From positions 1 through 15,284 of the forward strand of contig CABUVF010000035.1 of assembly GCA_902494945.1 (NCBI GenBank): a stretch of DNA of 15,284 nucleotides. Reading direction: 5' to 3'. A program made the translations under genes and the position numbers. Of this stretch, positions 12,938 to 15,284 are shown piece after piece. Origin of the DNA: an uncultured Collinsella sp. (GTDB lineage Bacteria; Actinomycetota; Coriobacteriia; Coriobacteriales; Coriobacteriaceae). Below the pieces are notes generated by a model. It saw only the letters and a program-made list of their open reading frames with translations, had not been told where the DNA came from and did no database searches. Position 1 is the stretch's first letter. Every line of letters starts with the position of its first letter.

Positions 12938-13833
12938 TGAAGCTTTCGCATGAATCCAAGGTACGCTTGGGCGTTGGTATTGGGGCGTTTGTACTCATCA
13001 TTGGGCTTGTCTTTGGCATTTCGCGGCTATTGGCTCATTCCGATATGGTGCGTACGACCGGTATTCTATCTGGCAATTTGTCTGATTTTGACGACATGTT
13101 TGACGACGATGATCTCTTGGATAGCGGTAACTATTCCGCTCGGCCTCAGCAGCTTTCGAGCACGACTTTTGATGCCGATGAGTTCCGCTACCTCGATTTC
13201 GATATCAATGCGGCTTCGGTGGACGTCAGGGTTGTTGATGGCAACAAGGCTCGCGTTATCGAGCGGGGGCGCGTTGCCAAGGGTATGGATGCCTCCAAGG
13301 CCGCGGCGCAAAACATCGCATCCGTCGAGGACTCGACGCTCAAGGTTTCCCAGTTTGGAAGTGATGACGGTAAGGCAATCGATCGCTCGGTTACGGTTGA
13401 GCTGCCGCGCCGTGTTGCCGAACATCTGAAGGGGATCAACGCGCACGTGGGCTCGGGTGATTTGCAGATTGCCGGTGTCATCTGTGATGGTTTTGACCTT
13501 TTCCTGGGTGCGGGAGATGTAGAGTTTACAGGCAGCGTGACTGATGCGCTCAGTGCTGAGGTCGGTTCGGGTGATGTGACGTTCGAGCTCTACCAGGCCC
13601 CCGCGAAGTCGATGAACGTAAGCGTGGACTCGGGCGATGTGGAGGTAACGGTTCCGAACTCTACGGGCTTTACGGCGAGCCTTACTCTGGGTAGCGGTGA
13701 CTTCGAGAGCGATTTCCTTCCGGATAGCTACGACGATGAGGCGATTTCGAGCCTCGAGTTCGATAATGGCGATAAGTCCGCCACGTATCGCTTTGCGGTT
13801 GGTTCGGGCGACATGTCGTTCAATCCGGAATGA
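12934..13833 (+). CDS. Membrane-anchored DUF4097 beta-repeat protein
   Basis: The 299-residue product has one N-terminal membrane segment (about 12-33) with a basic cytosolic side, then an acidic linker (FDDMFDDDDLLD, 52-63) and an extracytoplasmic repeat domain (about 85-299). Six GSGD-like turns mark the repeats (173-176, 192-195 GAGD, 211-214, 232-235 DSGD, 253-256, 290-293), as in DUF4097/LiaG-like beta-solenoid proteins. Their biochemical role is poorly known; some sit in cell-envelope stress operons. The ATG overlaps the TGA of the XRE-membrane gene, so it is likely its co-regulated partner. A second ATG at 12937 is an alternative start. No enzyme motif is seen. Confidence 0.88.
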   Translation: MMKLSHESKVRLGVGIGAFVLIIGLVFGISRLLAHSDMVRTTGILSGNLSDFDDMFDDDDLLDSGNYSARPQQLSSTTFDADEFRYLDFDINAASVDVRVVDGNKARVIERGRVAKGMDASKAAAQNIASVEDSTLKVSQFGSDDGKAIDRSVTVELPRRVAEHLKGINAHVGSGDLQIAGVICDGFDLFLGAGDVEFTGSVTDALSAEVGSGDVTFELYQAPAKSMNVSVDSGDVEVTVPNSTGFTASLTLGSGDFESDFLPDSYDDEAISSLEFDNGDKSATYRFAVGSGDMSFNPE

Positions 13834-13886
13834 CGACGGCGGGCTAAGTCCGCAAACATAGATGCTTATACGCGCTGTTTGATGTA

Positions 13887-13924
13887 GGCGCCGGAGCCGT
13901 GACGGGCTCCGGCGCCTTTGCCTT
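13887..13924 (+). terminator. Strong terminator after the DUF4097 gene
   Basis: A perfect 12-bp stem, GGCGCCGGAGCC (13887-13898) with GGCTCCGGCGCC (13905-13916), loop GTGACG, followed by TTTGCCTTT. It lies only 13 bases before the next start codon. Confidence 0.82.
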
Positions 13925-13930
13925 TACAAT
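13925..13930 (+). promoter_or_regulatory. Candidate -10 box for leaderless transcription of elp3
   Basis: TACAAT at 13925-13930 ends 6 bases before ATG 13937, so transcription would start at or near the A of the ATG. No normal Shine-Dalgarno fits (GGGGG ends 1 base before the ATG). Leaderless mRNAs are common in Actinobacteria. No -35 box is recognised; that position falls in the preceding hairpin. Confidence 0.45.
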
Positions 13931-13936
13931 GGGGGC

Positions 13937-15284
13937 ATGGAACAGATTATTTTGAACATACTCGAGGCTCTGCGTCGCGGCGAGACCGTGGACGACAAGG
14001 CACTCGTCAAGCTGATACATGCCGAGGCGCGCCGTGAGGGCGCCGACAAACGCGATTTGGCCAAGCGCCGCCTGCTGCCGTTTTACCAGCGGGTGAAGCG
14101 CGAGGAGCCGGCTCGTTGGGCTGGATGGAATGTCGATGCCGATCTGGAACGCCAACTGCTGCAGGTGCTGCGTATGAAGCCGCGCCGAACGGCCTCGGGC
14201 GTGGCGACCATTACCGTCATCACCAAGCCCTGGCCATGCTCGGGCGATTGCCTGTTTTGCCCCAACGATCTGCGCATGCCCAAAAGCTACCTGCACGCCG
14301 AGCCGGCGTGCGCCCGTGCGGAGCAAAATTGCTTCGATCCGTATCTGCAGGTGAGCGCCCGTTTGACGGCGCTTTCGCAAATGGGGCATGCGACCGATAA
14401 GATCGAGCTCATTGTGCTTGGCGGTACCTGGAGCGACTATCCGGAAGGCTATCAGACATGGTTTATGTCGGAGCTCTTCCGCGCGCTCAATGACGATGCC
14501 GTGGCCGGCGTGGCGGCCAATCCCATGTTGGCGCGTCCGGGTATCAGCCGTGCCGAGGCGGGGCGCCTGCTCGACGATGCGCCTGCCGATGCCCTGCCGC
14601 CGGTGGTAGCGGAGCGCCGCGAGCGCTATCGGGCTGCCGGTATTGCGACCGACGAGGCCGAGCTCGCTGCCGGCGTTGCCGACGAGCAGGGGCGTGTGGA
14701 TGCTAGCGTGGGCGGCTACAACCGCGCGGTGCGTCGTCTGTACGGCCCTGGCACGCCGTGGGGCGAGGTTGCCGAGTGGCAGGCGGCAACGATGGAGGAA
14801 CTTGAGCGTCAGCAGCGCATCAACGAGACGGCGAAGCATCGCGTGGTGGGTCTCGTTATCGAGACGCGCCCCGATGCTGTAACACCGCAGGCCCTCACGC
14901 TCATCCGCCGCCTGGGTTGCACCAAGATTCAGATGGGTATCCAGAGTCTCGACCAGCATCTGCTCGATATCAACGAGCGTCGTATTTCGGTGGCGCAGAT
15001 CGAGCGAGCGTTTTCGCTTGCGCGCCTGTTTGGCTTTAAGATCCATGCGCATTTTATGCTTAACTTGCTGGGCGCCACGCCGGAGGGGGACAAACGCGAC
15101 TACGAGCGCTTTATGACCGAGGGAGCCTTTATGCCCGACGAGGTCAAGGTCTACCCGTGTGCGCTCATCGAGGGCTCGCGTCTGGTGGGCTGCTATGAGC
15201 GCGGCGAGTGGCGTCCCTATACCGAGGAAGAGCTGCTCGATGTGTTAGCCGACGACATCGTGGTGACGCCGGCGTTCTGTCGTA
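13937..15284 (+). CDS. elp3: Elp3-family radical SAM/GNAT tRNA U34-modifying enzyme (3' end outside window)
   Basis: 449 residues are visible and the frame is open at the window end. The radical SAM cluster motif is CSGDCLFC (C101, C105, C108), preceded by KPRRTASGVATITVITKP and followed by MPKSYLHAEPACARAEQ and FDPYLQ, all typical of Elp3. IELIVLGGTWSDYPEGY (157-172), AKHRVVGLVIETRPD (299-313), IQMGIQSLD (331-339) and HAHFMLNLLG (370-379) also match the family. Elp3 makes the carboxymethyl group of U34 in tRNA using SAM and acetyl-CoA; the GNAT acetyl-CoA domain should lie beyond the window. Between the LGGT block and the ETRPD block there is an insertion (about 188-280) relative to eukaryotic and archaeal Elp3 as I recall them. 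ATG 13937 is the only plausible start upstream of the conserved part. Confidence 0.93.
   Translation, partial: MEQIILNILEALRRGETVDDKALVKLIHAEARREGADKRDLAKRRLLPFYQRVKREEPARWAGWNVDADLERQLLQVLRMKPRRTASGVATITVITKPWPCSGDCLFCPNDLRMPKSYLHAEPACARAEQNCFDPYLQVSARLTALSQMGHATDKIELIVLGGTWSDYPEGYQTWFMSELFRALNDDAVAGVAANPMLARPGISRAEAGRLLDDAPADALPPVVAERRERYRAAGIATDEAELAAGVADEQGRVDASVGGYNRAVRRLYGPGTPWGEVAEWQAATMEELERQQRINETAKHRVVGLVIETRPDAVTPQALTLIRRLGCTKIQMGIQSLDQHLLDINERRISVAQIERAFSLARLFGFKIHAHFMLNLLGATPEGDKRDYERFMTEGAFMPDEVKVYPCALIEGSRLVGCYERGEWRPYTEEELLDVLADDIVVTPAFCR

Noticed and set aside
13844..15052. Minus-strand 402-residue open frame
   Set aside because: It mirrors the Elp3 gene, whose plus-strand translation has the radical SAM cysteines and family blocks; the minus frame is a high-GC shadow.

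Overview
The window reads as a GC-rich, gene-dense chromosomal segment. Gene families, codon use and small GC-rich hairpin terminators suggest an actinobacterium of the class Coriobacteriia, most like a gut Collinsella. This is inference: no rRNA or other marker gene is present. I see no tRNA, rRNA, CRISPR array, transposase or phage structural gene.

Layout. Plus strand, 1-5160: the 3' end of a class 3 aldehyde dehydrogenase; a cluster of three very small ORFs (506-1003: a hydrophobic 27-residue peptide, a Cys-rich 59-residue ORF in the same frame after one TAG, and an acidic/basic 59-residue protein); a calcineurin-like phosphoesterase; then a sugar locus made of a LicT/BglG-type antiterminator, a leader carrying an RNA antiterminator (RAT) that overlaps a strong terminator, a glucose-superfamily PTS EIIBC permease without EIIA, and a ChbG/YdjC-family deacetylase. 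Plus strand, 5296-7053: a DUF2130 protein with a zinc-ribbon-like start, a long coiled coil and a nuclease-like C-terminal domain. A bidirectional terminator separates it from the minus-strand block (7133-11953): a large DExH helicase of the DUF3516 type, a TrmB-like tRNA m7G methyltransferase with an altered signature, and a class I methyltransferase resembling Trm9/ALKBH8. Between helicase and trmB lies a 119-bp element bounded by near-perfect 19/20-bp inverted repeats. Plus strand, 12221-15284: an XRE regulator with C-terminal membrane segments, overlapping by 4 nt a membrane-anchored DUF4097 protein, then an Elp3-family radical SAM enzyme that runs off the window end.

How the genes fit together. 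The sugar locus is a self-contained regulated unit: LicT should bind the RAT and block the overlapping terminator when the PTS substrate is present, switching on EIIBC and, past a weaker internal hairpin, the deacetylase. The second theme is tRNA modification: a TrmB-like enzyme, a Trm9-like methyltransferase and Elp3 sit within about 5 kb. In eukaryotes Elp3 (in Elongator) starts cm5U34 formation and Trm9/ALKBH8 methylates it to mcm5U34, so the pair here raises the possibility of a bacterial version of that pathway. I rate this the most interesting idea in the window; it is a hypothesis from sequence resemblance and proximity.
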